Source: Polytrichum commune | Taxonomy: Eukaryota; Streptophyta; Polytrichopsida; Polytrichales; Polytrichaceae | Length of the DNA stretch: 64,000 bases | Direction of reading: 5' to 3' | Assembly (NCBI GenBank): GCA_950295325.1 | Contig: OX485805.1 | Span: 56,568,758-56,632,757 of the forward strand | In this document: positions 10,352 to 21,936 of the stretch, in pieces | Layout of the letters: each line of letters begins with the position of its first letter | Numbering within the stretch: position 1 is the stretch's first letter | Notes under the pieces: generated by a model | The model's database searches: none | Told to the model about the DNA's origin: nothing | The model's input: only the letters and a program-made list of their open reading frames with translations | Position numbers and translations under genes: made by a program

Positions 10352-13300
10352 TTAGTTGTAGTTCTGGCCGTCAACCAATTCATATTCGTGGTTGATTTCA
10401 AGTGGTGTATCCTTGGAGACTGGTCTTTCCTTTGACCAGAGCTCAAGCGTGATATTCCCAGGGCCCCATTTGTAATGGACTGTATCAACTTGGTCCACAT
10501 CAAATCTATTGATGACCGCCAAATCAGTCTCTGTGTCCATTAGAGTCCACTCACCTGCACAAATAGACCAAAACTGTATGTGAGAATTCTAGATCAGTGG
10601 ATCAATGTAAATTTTAGAAAATATAGTAAAAACTGAATAAGTTACCCAGGCATGTAGCACTCACCGTTTGGTCTGGCTGAGCCTGTCAATGAAGTCTCGT
10701 AGAACTCCATGCCTGCCCTTACTTCATGCTGTGTCCCATCAATGGCCGTGTACTTGATTAAGGAATCCAACGGGTGCACAATCTTGAACATTGGAAACAC
10801 ACGGAGTTGGATCAACCTTGAGAATCCACCGGAACCAGCACCTACTGTCCTGGCTTGAATGGAGGACGATATCCTCACAGTATTCTGATGATCTTTTGGG
10901 ACAACAAAATTCCGAGCCAAGACAAGGCCTCCACCTATGTCACCCTCCAACCAAACAGACTCCTGACCGTCCATTGAAACAAGCTCACGCCTGCAGATCA
11001 AAATGAAACCTCACTGTTAACCAACAAAAGATATAGTGTCAACAGAGACACATACATGAATAAGCCCTGCACAAATTGACTCAAATCCGGGATGTTTATA
11101 TACATACTTGACAACTTTGAAGTCCTCGGGGTTGGCGGAAGACTGGAGATCAACACCAGTAATATCTTCATAGCCACCATATTCCATTCTTCCCTCCATC
11201 CATTCATAACCTGAAGGCTTATGAATCAAAGAGAACATGCGACCTCTAATCCAAGGAACAACCCTCACAAGCACATTCCCTTGATCGAGATCAACTGGCA
11301 CAAGTACAGCACCCGAACCCAGGAGAGGATGGTGCTCCTCAAACACTGAATCAAGCAAACCCTGAATTCGCTCTGCAAAACACATTCACAACAGTTCAGC
11401 ACGGTGTCCCAACCAGACCATACAATAAATTGCATATGCCCCAGAACTACACTTCTGAATAACGAACTACAATTCAACACTTCATCCCGCCCATACATTT
11501 ACTTCCCTAAAACATAGTGGAGATTGTGCACCTAGTTTACTGGTTTCGTGCTTGTGGTTTGCGGTCACAATTTCATTGATCACTGCAGCAGAAGGCACCT
11601 CCAGCTTCAACTCCTCCCCATCAATACATTCACCCTCAACCTGCTCAAATCCAACAATGAACGTTCTTAGTGTCTAAACGCTGTAAGACAACGAAAAACC
11701 ACCATACTACCGTCAATGTGGACACAACAGTAACGCAGGGAATAATACCTGAGTAGTGTCACCAACCAAGAGCCTGACATGAAGAGTACGTTTAGGCCGC
11801 TGACGTTGACCTTCACTTTTTGCAATTCTAACGACAACCTCCCCTCCGCTTTTAGCTAACTCGCCAGACACCAGTGCAGCCTCATAGTGAGTGAGCAGGT
11901 AATCACCTTTCTTATAGGCAAACCCTTCACCCTCATCTTCATACAGCTCACCCGCCGCCCTTCCTGCAACAAGGAATATCCGATCAAACACAAACAAAAC
12001 AAAAAAATACTAGTCCGAGAACAAAAGGGACAAAACATTGCACAAACAAATCGAAGAGTAAAACTAACCATTTTTATCAAGAGCAATCAGTAGTGTCACT
12101 GTGTCTGTTGGCTTGGCTTCACCAACACATTGAATAACAGGCCCAGTAGGAACAATTGAACCACCCCTCAAAAAGAGCAAAGGCAACTCCTGCAAAACAG
12201 AGGATTGATTAAGTCGAGAGATAATCAACACTAGAAAAAAACAATCACTACTTTAGAATGTTCCAATAAATAATTGCACAACACAGTAGGTGTAATGCAA
12301 ATAAGCAGGGCGTAATCTGGAATGGATATGCCATAACAAGCAGGAGAAACTTCGGAAAAAATTCCTACCGGATGATCATCATCAAAGTGGAATCTGTGCC
12401 AGATTCCGTCGGGAAGCACAGTATGCAGATTGTCCTTACGCTTCTTCGGTGTGGGACTGTAGAAAACGCATTACGCCCTTTAAAACGTCGCACAAAAACA
12501 AGAACAAGATGTGCAACAACTTAGCAGAGTCCAGTTCAACCAATGCACAAGTCAGGCACTCACCAGGCAGAAACAAGAATAGAGCCAATCAAGAAACTGT
12601 CATCGACGTTCCGGAGCTTAGGATCTTTTGGATCTGCAACATACCACAAGCAATGCTCAGTACCAAAATATATGTTGAGAAAGTTCAAAACAGCAGAAGC
12701 AAAGAGATAGCATCATGTGCAAGTAAAGCATCTTACCGGCAAAAAACAAGGGTGTCAGAACAGGAATCCCAGTCAGATGAGCTCTGCGAAAGAGGTTGTA
12801 AAAGTGTGGGAGGAAACGGTATCGCCTGTTCAAAGCAAATCTTGAGAGTTCTTCAACCTGCAATCAAGGAGAAGACCTCTAAGAAAGAGAACCACTTCAA
12901 TCCGTCCAATAAGTAAAATAAGAAAACCGCTCATTCATTCAGGCAGAATAACAGGAAACAAGTGGCCAATACAACAGGTATAGGAAAAGTCGATTCCTTT
13001 AAAAAAAACCCTCAATAAGCCCAATATATAAATAATGAAAGAATTACCTCAGGGCCAAATGACCAAGGCTCCTGGTCAATGGTTCCCTGCTCAGAGTGAC
13101 CCCTCGCAAACGGAAGCATAGCACCAAGTCCCATCCAACGTGCAAACAATTTTGGAGTCGAGTCTCCAGCAAAGCCACCAACATCGGGGCCACAAAACGC
13201 TTGTCCACTCAAACCCTGGAAGTCCAAAGCAACGTGAGAAACTAAAATTACAGAGTCTCAGTATGCATCAACAAGGTTGGATTCAAAAGATACCAAACCA

Positions 13301-15840
13301 ATCAAATCAAATACACATACCAAGTTAATTGCCATAGGAATACTCATGTATAGATGCTCCCAATTAGAAAGGTTGTCTCCTGTCCATGTTGCAGCATATC
13401 TATGCCCACCAATGAAGGAGGCTCGGGTCAACACAAATGGCCGTTTCTCCTTGTCGGCAAGCAACATTCCTTCATATGTGGATCTCGCTTGGAACATACC
13501 GTACACCTGTCCATACCAAACACATTAGACACCAACAATATACAACGGACAAGAAAATAAGCCACAACCAGTGAGAAATTACGTCTTACATTGTGGTAAT
13601 GCGAATGGCTTTGACGACCTCCAACTTCCTCGTCTCCTCTGTGAATGTTTGTCTCGGGCATCGTCTTTGAAACAGTCTGCAAAAAAATAACCCTGTAAGC
13701 CACAATAAACAATAAAACACCAAAATAAACAAGTTCAACCGTCCACAAAGAGCAAAGGCACCTAAATTTGTCCCATTATACCTTGAAGACAGCCGGTTCA
13801 TTCATGTCATTCCAGATGCCATCCACACCGTGTGACACAAACTCCTTCACAAGTTGAGCCCACCACTCACGAGTTTTTTTGTTTAGGAAGTCAGGGAACA
13901 CAACTGGTCCAGGCCAGCATTCACCTACACAGAAGACAGAGAAAGTAAGCTCTTTGAATATAAAAGCAGTCAAAAATCAGCACATTTTTCAATTAGTAAT
14001 GTAATGTTTCCAAATGGAACATACCAACATACTGCTTGCCAGTAGCAGTTTGGATCCACACGTCCTTCTGTGAACCTGTATCATATGCTTCATAACCCTC
14101 CTCAGCCTTGATCCCAGGGTCAAGCATCCAGATTCCCTTGAATCCAATGCGGTGCAGCTCTTCAGACAGCTTCTTTGGATCCGGGAAAGTTTCCTGAGCG
14201 TCCAAAAACCATCCAGTTATCAGCATAAGCATATCATCGAATATGCTCAACAACGAGCATGCCCAATAGGGTCATTGGTTATGTTAACTTTTAGAATCCA
14301 CACATACCTTATCAAAAGTGAAGCATTTAAATCCTTCCATGTAGTCAATATCCATCCAGATCACGTCACAAGGGATTTTCTTTTCCCGGAAGGTAGAAGC
14401 CACCTGAGATTCATTGCACAATTGCAGCCCAATGAGAAACAATTGCATGGGAAACATGTACACACAGCTATAGTCAATGACACAACATTACAAAGGACGA
14501 AACGAGCATCGAATTCTGTAGACCAAGAGAAAGTGGAGGCATCTGCATTGTTGACATTTGTTAAAAGTATGCACAACAATTCCTACCTCAGCAACCCTCT
14601 TCGCAGTTAAATAACTCCATCTGCACTGGTGATAACCAAGTGCCCATTTAGGGGGCATCTGGATTGTGCCTGTCAAACAGAAAATAGAAGTTCAAAGACA
14701 GGACAAATTCAGAGGGTCATGTTAAAAGGCGACAATACAAAGTCTTCCATATGTATGCACTTTGATCAATTCGCACAAATTCAAGAACAGAAATATAAAT
14801 ATACAGAGAAGTATACCAATGGCATGGGTAAGGCCAGTCATGAGCGCCTCAGGCGTTGCATATGGTCCGAAAGTTATGACAGGAAAAGGAGCCACCGCAC
14901 AAATTCTGATGACAGATGACTTCCTGAGATCAATCTGCACAACAAAAATTGGATTCAAGAAACTATATAAATGAAAGTTTAGTCCATCTCTGAGACAGAG
15001 CAACTTACAAGTTGAGAAGCCATTGAGTGTAAACAGAGCCATAAGGAGCCTTACCTCACACCGCCTACTTGTGTCAGCAAGAACTCCAAATGCTTCCCCA
15101 CTAGGGAGGACAGCGAAAACCCAAGGATGAGACTGGTACAACGAAGTAGTGTTTTGATTGTAACCCCAGGCATCTGTGTTCCATGTGTAAACCTGCAAAG
15201 AAACTAAGGATTTTCAATCTTTTGATCTAATGACCGACATTCAGGCTAAACGCTCACAACTTCGAATGAAAACGCTAGATATCCATACCCATGAAGCACC
15301 AAATTGCACTTGCATCATAGAACCATGCTTACCCGCTTTCCTGACCGCTCAGAAGCACCTCCAATTTCTCCTGTACCGTAAAAGGAAGTTCCCGCAGGCA
15401 GCTGCGTAAAAAAATTGTCAATTCACTTATTAGGATTCCAGCAGCACGTAGTTGTATCAAACCCACAATCTATTCTCTTCCAAGTGCTGTAATGGCCTGA
15501 CAACTTCTTCGAAGACTCCAGGCCTTTTCAGGAGAATTGTGTGGGATCTAATATTTGACACTGGACCTCATAGGGAAGAGGAAGTAAAAAAACAAAAAAT
15601 ATGCACCTTGATCATCACAAGTTGCTGTTCAATTTGGAGCTCGCACTCAGGTATGAACAAAGGTTTTTTTCCCTTGAAGGAAGAAGAGTCTATAGCCTTT
15701 TCCCGCAAGCTCGAATCTTCGAAGGAAAGACTTGGAAAAGCTCCTCTTTTTGCATCCTCAGAAGCATCAAAACGGAAAATTGCCTCCTCAATAATTGGCA
15801 TGAACACCATGTCTGTTTTGGAAGCCATGCAATCGGCCAT
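10352..15840 (-). CDS. HGL1: GH31 alpha-glucosidase, heteroglycan glucosidase 1 (HGL1)-like
   Basis: Twenty coding exons on the minus strand, all with GT-AG junctions read by eye: 15840-15607, 15401-15333, 15192-15055, 14934-14817, 14669-14587, 14403-14308, 14193-14025, 13924-13782, 13676-13590, 13506-13321, 13215-13048, 12857-12737, 12633-12564, 12456-12369, 12189-12069, 11963-11749, 11640-11532, 11372-11108, 10990-10665, 10554-10352. They join to 3009 nt (1002 aa plus stop); introns are 83-205 bp. An N-terminal beta-sandwich region precedes the barrel, which starts near residue 187 (IQMPPKWALGYHQCRW) and has IWMDIDYM at 229-236. The nucleophile motif WNDMNEP puts the catalytic Asp at 342, and WTGDN puts the acid/base Asp at 423. 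A long beta-rich C-terminus follows. Length and N-terminus resemble Arabidopsis At3g23640, annotated heteroglycan glucosidase 1 (about 990 aa), thought to act on cytosolic heteroglycans. No transit peptide follows from this start. Both catalytic residues are present and no break is seen. Confidence 0.93.
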
Positions 15841-15917
15841 GGCGTCAGAGCACGGAGCTCCTGATCTAACCAGGCCGGGTCTTCTTGGGGTTTGTGGGCT
15901 TGTCCCAATGCCGGAAC
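15841..15917 (-). other. 5' UTR part of the second exon of the GH31 gene
   Basis: The acceptor GATCAG|GTTCCGG ends the first intron at 15918. The reading frame stays open from 15917 into the ATG at 15840, so an N-terminal extension cannot be excluded from this exon alone. With the most likely upstream exon (16993 upward) the frame meets a stop before any ATG, which favours initiation at 15840. Confidence 0.5.
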
Positions 15918-16992
15918 CTGATCAACGAAACAAAGCTGTAAGCCAAAACAACCACATCCACAACCACGCCACACAAAATCTCCTTTAGCAAAGCATGGAA
16001 AACCAAATTCGATCCGTGTTAGTTCAAGGAAACTGAAGCAATAACTCAAGGAGAACTTCAACTCGGCCTTATCTACACCCTCGAGACCTAACGAGAAGCC
16101 CTGTAAGCTCCACCTGTCCAATTGGCATAAATCCATTTCGGCTGGAAATGCATTTGGAAAAACCTCCAGAGAAGTTACATCCTGGAAGAGAGCTTACAAA
16201 CTTTTGAACAAAAATACATCATATTCGCTCTTGATGTTCGAACTCCTCAAAGGCCAGCCGGGTTTTCCAATGCTCTGAATGGTTCAGACGGAAATTTACA
16301 GAGACTGAAAGCGATGAAGCAGCGCTACCGTTTAATACAATTAAACGCGGCCTCAAAGGATGACTCCATAAATCGTTACATCTTGAGAGAGCTTCAAACT
16401 ACAGTACAAAATTCACCTCCCTCGCTCCCTTACCGTAGGAAGGAGGCAGTTTTACGACGAGCATTAGAAAGGATGAACGTAAAGTGAGTACAGAAGTGAT
16501 TGGCACGTAAAGTCAGTAAGAAGCTACGTGCAAGCAAAGACGACATAATAATATTCCAATGTTAACTGCCAATATCTATCCGCGGCTCATAAGAACGGAT
16601 CGCCATGCATTAAGCTGCAAAGCAAACAATGCTCCACACACAATGCAGGCCGACAACCGGCGACCATCCATCCCGATCGCATGCGGAAATGCGAGCCACG
16701 GCACAACACCCCTAGGGTAACTCCCAAACGACACAGATCAACCGGCACTGAAGCTCATCGCAGGCATCACGAGTGCACGAACTTCCAATTCCACCCCGCC
16801 AAAAACCAGAGAGCAGCGACCTCACATTCACGCCAAGAATAGGCAACGGCATCTCCTCCTCCCAAACGTCCCCAAACCGATCGAATGAATCCCAATACAT
16901 TAACCCGACCAAATTCCACACTACAAAACGACAATTTCGAATACCAACTAAACCAACACGAACAAAAATTATAATCCATCGCAGGAGCTCAC
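15918..16992 (-). other. Probable 5' UTR intron of the GH31 gene
   Basis: Reading on the minus strand, the strong donor GTCG|GTGAGC starts at 16992 and the acceptor at 15918 ends a 1075-bp intron. Only short ORFs without recognisable features lie inside. A long first intron in the leader is common in constitutively expressed plant genes. Confidence 0.5.
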
Positions 16993-17053
16993 CGACGGCC
17001 AATCCTAGCAAAACCTCGTCGCGACCCTGCGCACTCTGTATCTGCGCACTCCG

Positions 17054-17086
17054 TTACGTCGACCTCGGATCACGATCTCGAGGCAT
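17054..17086 (-). CDS. Ten-codon upstream ORF in the GH31 leader
   Basis: ATG at 17086-17084 opens the frame MPRDRDPRST and ends at TAA (17056-17054). If the first exon is as modelled, ribosomes would meet this uORF before the main start at 15840. It could lower translation; there is no sequence evidence of a conserved peptide. Confidence 0.3.
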   Translation of the reverse strand: MPRDRDPRST

Positions 17087-17130
17087 AGACAAGAAACGAA
17101 TCCTCGGGGCGAGCAAGACAGCGAAAAGTA

Positions 17131-17169
17131 GGCAGGAAGGAAGGAAGGAAGGAAAGAAAGAAAGAAAGA
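17131..17169. repeat. GGAA/GAAA microsatellite
   Basis: A run of GGAA units passes into GAAA units on the plus strand, so the GH31 leader would carry a C/T-rich tract. CT-rich leaders are frequent near plant transcription starts. Confidence 0.85.
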
Positions 17170-17227
17170 ATGTCCAAGAAGCGCACCGGGATGAGTGAGA
17201 TATGCTGTGGTAACCGGGCGGATGATG

Positions 17228-17236
17228 CTATATAGT
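17228..17236 (-). promoter_or_regulatory. Putative TATA box of the GH31 gene
   Basis: On the minus strand ACTATATAGC lies in otherwise GC-rich DNA, about 30 bp ahead of a C/T-rich stretch suitable as transcription start. The motif reads similarly on both strands, so direction is not proven by it. Confidence 0.35.
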
Positions 17237-17900
17237 AGACCAGTGCGCGTGAGGACCAGTCCTCCAGAGGCGGCGGCGGCTGCAGCAGCAGCACTACTAG
17301 TGCTTGCAGGTAGCTCCGACCCTCGCTGGTGCCCCGTAGGCCCGAGGAGGCGATCGGAGACGCCCTGGAGCCACACGGGACGGGGCGAGGGTCGTTGGAG
17401 AGCCGAGGCGGGGGGGGAGGTGGTGTGAGAGGTCGAGAAAGGGAGCGGGGCGGGGTATAAGAAGGCGGAGGGCGAGAGTAGGTGCTGCATCATGGATATG
17501 GAGGTCGGACGACCTCGCCACCAATTCCAATTCCAATTCCAATTCCCCCGCAACCACGCCTGCATTCGAGGCCCCGAGGCGAGGCGGGGCAGGGCAGGGG
17601 CGCGGGGGGGTTTCTGTTGCGACCTGTACTCCCTGCCTGCGTGCCTGCCTGCCGTTCCCGTTTGTCCGTGGTGATTGAGGAGGACCGGTCTTCGGTGCCG
17701 AGGCTACCGTGATCCGCTGTTGCCCTATTAGCGCGTGGGCTTCTTTCTCCGTGGGCTGGGGGCGGTCCTGTCCCCCGTGTGAGATCAAGCGGTCGTGCGT
17801 TCGAATCCGTGGCCGGTGGGTGGGCCGTCTCTGGTTCGTGGGGTGGGGGGGGGGGGGATTGGTGGCTGGCAGGTCTGGCTGACGCACCTCTGCGAGGAAG
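17237..17900. other. GC-rich promoter region with simple repeats
   Basis: Marked by CGG/CAG triplets (17268-17293), four CCAATT units (17521-17546), GCCTGCCT runs (17633-17653) and a G-homopolymer (about 17845-17860). Composition differs sharply from the AT-rich DNA further right and fits a CpG-rich promoter upstream of the GH31 gene. Long minus-strand ORFs here (17005-17565, 17297-17887) are rich in Pro, Arg, Ser and Ala, as expected by chance in GC-rich DNA. Confidence 0.5.
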
Positions 17901-18031
17901 GAGGGGAAAGGACAGGGCCGATTGATGATATATTGTTTATTTCAGTATATTCATTGTTGTTCTATTCTCTTTTATTTTATTTTATGTCATGTTGGTTAGC
18001 CCCTTTCGTGGGAGGACGGGTTAATCATTTA

Positions 18032-18433
18032 CGGCCGATTCACGCGGGATCCCAAGCCCTACGCCCCACTTCACTTGAGGTTAGTTTGTGTAATCTCGGC
18101 CGTTGAGAGCGTGGAAGATGGGACGTACCATTTCATATGGGGTTCTAAGTCCCGCGTATGACATGTATGTCTGCTTACAAGGCAACAGTTTTTTTACTGG
18201 AGGGGTAGACTTGGGACTTGTGTCGAGAGTTGCGTTGAGCAAAAGGCTAGACCCAACTCTTAACATAAGTCCCGAAAATTTCATTGTGCCTAAAATAATG
18301 GAAATCCTAATTTCAGTGAATAGGAACCATATTTTAATGGCTCTTGAGGCTCAAGAGTCGGGACTTTGTCTCCATGTTGGGACTTTGCTAACATGAGTGG
18401 GATTGGGACTTGGGACCCCGTGTGAACCAACCC
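18032..18433. mobile_element. Tourist/PIF-Harbinger-like MITE, pair 1 left element
   Basis: Left end CGGCCGATTCACGCGGGAT, right end GTGTGAACCAACCC, flanked by TTA on both sides (18029-18031 and 18434-18436). Terminal inverted repeats carry TTCACG or TTCACA close to each end and GGACTTGG/CCAAG blocks further in. The three-base TTA duplication and G-rich ends are typical of PIF/Harbinger-derived MITEs. It is closely related to the next element and has no coding capacity. Confidence 0.7.
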
Positions 18434-18436
18434 TTA

Positions 18437-18817
18437 GGGTTGATTCACGCAGGATTCCAAGTCCCAATTCACTTGAGGCTAGTCCATGTAATCTCAACCA
18501 TTGAGAGCATGGAAGTTGCGACGTGTCATTTTAGACGGGTCCCAAGTCCTAAGTTCTAAGTATGACATGGGTGCCTACAAGGCAACAATCTTTGGAGGTG
18601 AGGTTGAAGACTTGTGTTGAGAGTTGCGTGAAGGAAAAAGCTAGACCCAACTCGCAATATAAGTCCCAATATTTTGCATAAAATAATCAAGATCTAGCTC
18701 TCATGGATATAAACAATACTTTAATGTGTTCTTGAGGCTCAAAGGTTGGGCTTCACGTTCATGGTGGGACTTGTTGACATGAATGGGACTTGGGATCCCA
18801 TGTACGTGAACCAACCC
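18437..18817. mobile_element. Tourist/PIF-Harbinger-like MITE, pair 1 right element
   Basis: Same family and orientation as the element at its left, from which it is separated only by TTA. Left end GGGTTGATTCACGCAGGATT, right end CGTGAACCAACCC, followed by TTA at 18818-18820. Internal phrases such as GCTAGACCCAACTC, ACATAAGTCCC and TTGAGGCTCAA are shared with the first copy in the same order. Confidence 0.75.
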
Positions 18818-18820
18818 TTA

Positions 18821-19670
18821 AGCGTCCAAGAGGTCCAAATTGGGCCTCTCCGAGCATAACAAAATGTATATGATTTACATACTTCCAATTTTAGTTAATT
18901 GTGTACAAAAGTGGCCCCCATCTAAAATCGATGAATTCTTCAAGTGTACATGCCCTTGGATACAAATACATGCATTGTATATTGATCATCACTGTCATGT
19001 ATGAATAAAAAAAAGTATTTCGCCCTAACATAATATAATATATATAATGAGGAATCTAAACCATAATTACATAAAAGATATTTTTGAACTTGGTGAGGCC
19101 CGTATAAAATGTGTCTATGGCCATATATTGAGACCATGCGGCCTTTAAGGGTTGATTGGTTTGTGGGGATGAAATTGCTTGAGGAGGAGGCAAGGACGAG
19201 GGTGAATGCTCACAACACCTACTGATGAGGAGGGGGAGAGTGAGAATGCTGATTATTGTAGTAGAGTTCAAGGAGTGATATTTTCAGTCAATTTAACTAT
19301 GCAATCGGAGACAAATATCTTGAATTAGTTTGTTGTAGTGAGATTAAATTGGGATGACCCCGTCAACAAACCTATAAGGAGCAAGTTTTTAATACCATCC
19401 CCTCGGTAGGTGTTATGAAACACAGTCTCCAGGTGAGGGAGGGAAGGGGAGAAGGGATGCGTGTCCATCCAAATTGGTGATAGAAAATCATCGCACAAAT
19501 GTGCACCTCCCATTCATCCAACACAAAAAGCTTTGAAATAATATGTATTGGGAGATTACTTTTTGAAAGTTCATGTGACCCGGATTAGCTTCAAAGACCT
19601 CAAATTTGGCCTACCCCATGTCATGAATTGACCACAAACGGCTTTTGTAGCGTTATGTAATTCCAAATAG
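18821..19670. other. Unassigned AT-rich spacer
   Basis: No ORF longer than 71 codons, no recognised family and no clear repeat ends. Confidence 0.5.
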
Positions 19671-19673
19671 TAA

Positions 19674-19703
19674 GTGACACTAAATATCATATTCAGTGTA
19701 GTG
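19674..19703. repeat. Palindromic ACTAAATA..TATT motif, copy 1
   Basis: GTGACACTAAATATCATATT followed by CAGTGTAGTG. Variants of the same palindrome occur near 26688, 39519, 39629, 42734 and 43282. It looks like one end of a small foldback MITE whose other end is lost or distant. Confidence 0.5.
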
Positions 19704-19947
19704 AGCCGATCCCAAATTAGTGCTGATAGGTAATGACCCGGAAATTGTTGGTTAACTTTCAGAGTAAGTAAAGCACTTCCAGGGTCACTGGATTAGCCCA
19801 CACGACTCCGGGACCAATTATTCAAGAGGCACATTGATATTTTAAGCAGTACTAGAAGGGAATGATGAAGGAGGTCCCGGCTGGAAGGGGAGACTAGTGC
19901 AGGCATCGAATTACAGGAAGCTGATTCGCATTTTGGATATTTTATCC

Positions 19948-20172
19948 TTTTTCTTTTTTCTTTTTCTTTTTCTTTTTCTTTTGCTTTTGCTTTTGCTTTC
20001 TTTTTCTTTTTCTTTTTCTTTTTGAGACAAAAGGTCAACAATCCAGCGCCAAAGCACAGGAGGCGGTTGACTACCTAGTAAGTTTTCTGTTAAGTAGAGA
20101 GGAGATTTCACAGTTGGAATCGAACCATCAACCTCGTCCTTGGGATTTGGGTATCTCTCCACCATCGTCTAG
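19948..20172 (-). mobile_element. tRNA-derived SINE with AAAAAG tail
   Basis: On the minus strand the element starts near 20172 with GATGGTGGAGAG, resembling a pol III box A. About 35 nt later it has GGTTCGATTCC, a perfect box B. A body of about 100 nt follows, and the element ends in a long AAAAAG/CAAAAG simple repeat (19948-20024). This order (tRNA-like head, body, simple A-rich tail) is that of plant SINEs. No clear target duplication was found. An isolated tRNA gene is excluded because the cloverleaf does not close. Confidence 0.55.
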
Positions 20173-20224
20173 TGATTTAGGGTCGTCTCAGACCATAATT
20201 TGATTCCTTTCAACACTTGAGCAG

Positions 20225-20425
20225 TGTCCGGGGAGATTTTTGGGCATAATCGGTTTAAGATCCTAGTGTTTCCGACTCCAACGAGTTACATGTCGTGATC
20301 TTTCGGGGTTGAATGAGGTATATTCCACGGATTCCTCCACAACGATCAGTCATTTTCCTAAAGTCTTCAACTTCAACCATTTGTTTCTCAAACTCAACCG
20401 GTTAGCCATCGGTTCTCCCCATGCA
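20225..20425. repeat. Dispersed repeat, copy 2 (TGTCCGGGGAGAT family)
   Basis: Starts TGTCCGGGGAGATTTTTGGG and keeps the phrases GATCCTAGTGTTTCC, GAGGTATATTCCACGGATTC, TTCAACTTCAACC, TCTCAAACTCAACCGGTT and GGTTCTCCCC, as at 8320. Confidence 0.8.
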
Positions 20426-20429
20426 TTGC

Positions 20430-21930
20430 ACCTCACTCGATTCAGGTATGTGGGTGTCGTTTGGTTCCTTTTCCATGTTCTCCAACTTCTATACCGATTA
20501 GAGTTACACAACAAAGCTCGTGTTGCATCAACAAATCAATGACAAAACATGTGCAAAAACCGCATTGAGAATCAGACCTCCCTTACGTTAGTTACCCTTA
20601 TCGGAATCGCATGTTTGTTGAATTCTTGACCTAGATACTTAAGTCCTCCCAGTTGTATTCACTATTGAGTATAGAATAGTTGTTAATGTTTGAAGACGTA
20701 GTCCAATCCCTTTTGAACATGTGTACGTATGATGTTTGCTCTTTGATCTCACCAATCCATACCAATCCAATAAGTTATAGGGGCCCCGGTTGAGAAATGT
20801 GACCGCATAACACCCACATACCTTACGACTGTCGTTCAGTGGCCACCACTTGCCAAGTGTCGAGAATGAGTTGCCAAACACCTGAATATCCAATCCTTGT
20901 CACCACAGATTTTTGCATTCGAAGATATATATGATAATATAAGCATTCGAATGTATATGATAGTATAAGCATCTTAAGTCAGTGCCAGCGGGAGCAGTGC
21001 TGATGAAGTGGTTGCAGGAAACCATATTTTAAGTTAGTGTTGACATGGGACGGGTCGTGACTCATCAATGGAACTTCCTCGCCTCTTCTGTAATTGCAAG
21101 CGCTGGGCCATATATAAATTTGGATGGTCAACAAAAGGAAGGTCTCCGTGTCTTGAACGGTTAGTTTTTGTTGTGTGCAATATCATTCTCGACTTGGATT
21201 GGAGAGCTAGGAGTTTTTTTCTGACCTCCTACTGTATGTTGCTGTCCATGGTGCTTCAAAATCAAAGGTATCATCGGACCCATAAACCGACCATGTAGGG
21301 TCTCCCAATCATGTTCACTATCGAGTCTAGAATGGTGAACGAATCCACTCTTTTTTTAAGATACATGTTTTATATGGTGTTTGTTTTTTGATTCGTATAT
21401 TATCAACGATTTAGTGTTGTGGGAACATGGTGGTTGCGACAATACTCGTTTTTGATACATTTTTGATAGTCTAGGGCATGACAAACTCATCCATTGTAGT
21501 AGGAAAAAAGGGTAATTTTTGAGACCGCTCAGTTGACACATTGTCTTTTAGGGCCCGGCAAGAACATCTCACTTTGTGTCAAAATGGTTAATTTGACATG
21601 CATACAATAGAAAATATGATTAGTTTGATGGGTCATAGGTGACACATGTCAAATGGGTCCTAGACACATCCCACGAAGCTCAACCACCATTCACCCCCAT
21701 CGTCAACACTTACCAATCGATTGGTAGAATTCGCCAACTGAAATGAGAGAGAGTTGCCAAAGCCACCACTAGATATAAGCAAGATAAATATGCCCACCTT
21801 ACCACGTGCCTACATCAAGGAGGACTGCAAGTCCCTCCCTTTTTAATTACACTTGCCGTGGGTATTTGCAGTGCCATCCATATTTGCACCATAGACCAAC
21901 CGTGTGTCACTGTGAATTGGATTTTTTTTC
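20430..21930. other. Stretch without recognisable gene
   Basis: Short ORFs only (longest 84 codons). No intact domain, long repeat or clear transposon end was seen. Confidence 0.5.
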
Positions 21931-21936
21931 AATAGG

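Larger units (their letters stand above)
16993..17205 (-). other. Probable first (non-coding) exon of the GH31 gene
   Basis: Lies between the TATA-like site near 17230 and the donor at 16992. It contains the purine/pyrimidine repeat at 17131-17169 and a ten-codon uORF. The right boundary is an estimate from the TATA distance. Confidence 0.4.

Noticed and set aside
15690-16136. 148-codon minus-strand ORF across the GH31 second exon
   Set aside because: Uses a different frame from the GH31 N-terminus and crosses the acceptor at 15918.
17790-17815. tRNA-like GTTCGAATCC in the GC-rich region
   Set aside because: The T-arm stem does not pair and no box A or acceptor stem is found.
17005-17887. 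Long minus-strand ORFs of 186 and 196 codons upstream of the GH31 gene
   Set aside because: They overlap each other in two frames, lie in GC-rich promoter DNA and have Pro/Arg/Ala-rich low-complexity content with simple-repeat translations (for example WNWNWN from the CCAATT run). Kept only as a possible alternative first exon in the findings.
20120-20172. tRNA gene on the minus strand
   Set aside because: Box A and B are present but the cloverleaf does not close and the sequence runs into a body and an A-rich tail, so a SINE fits better.
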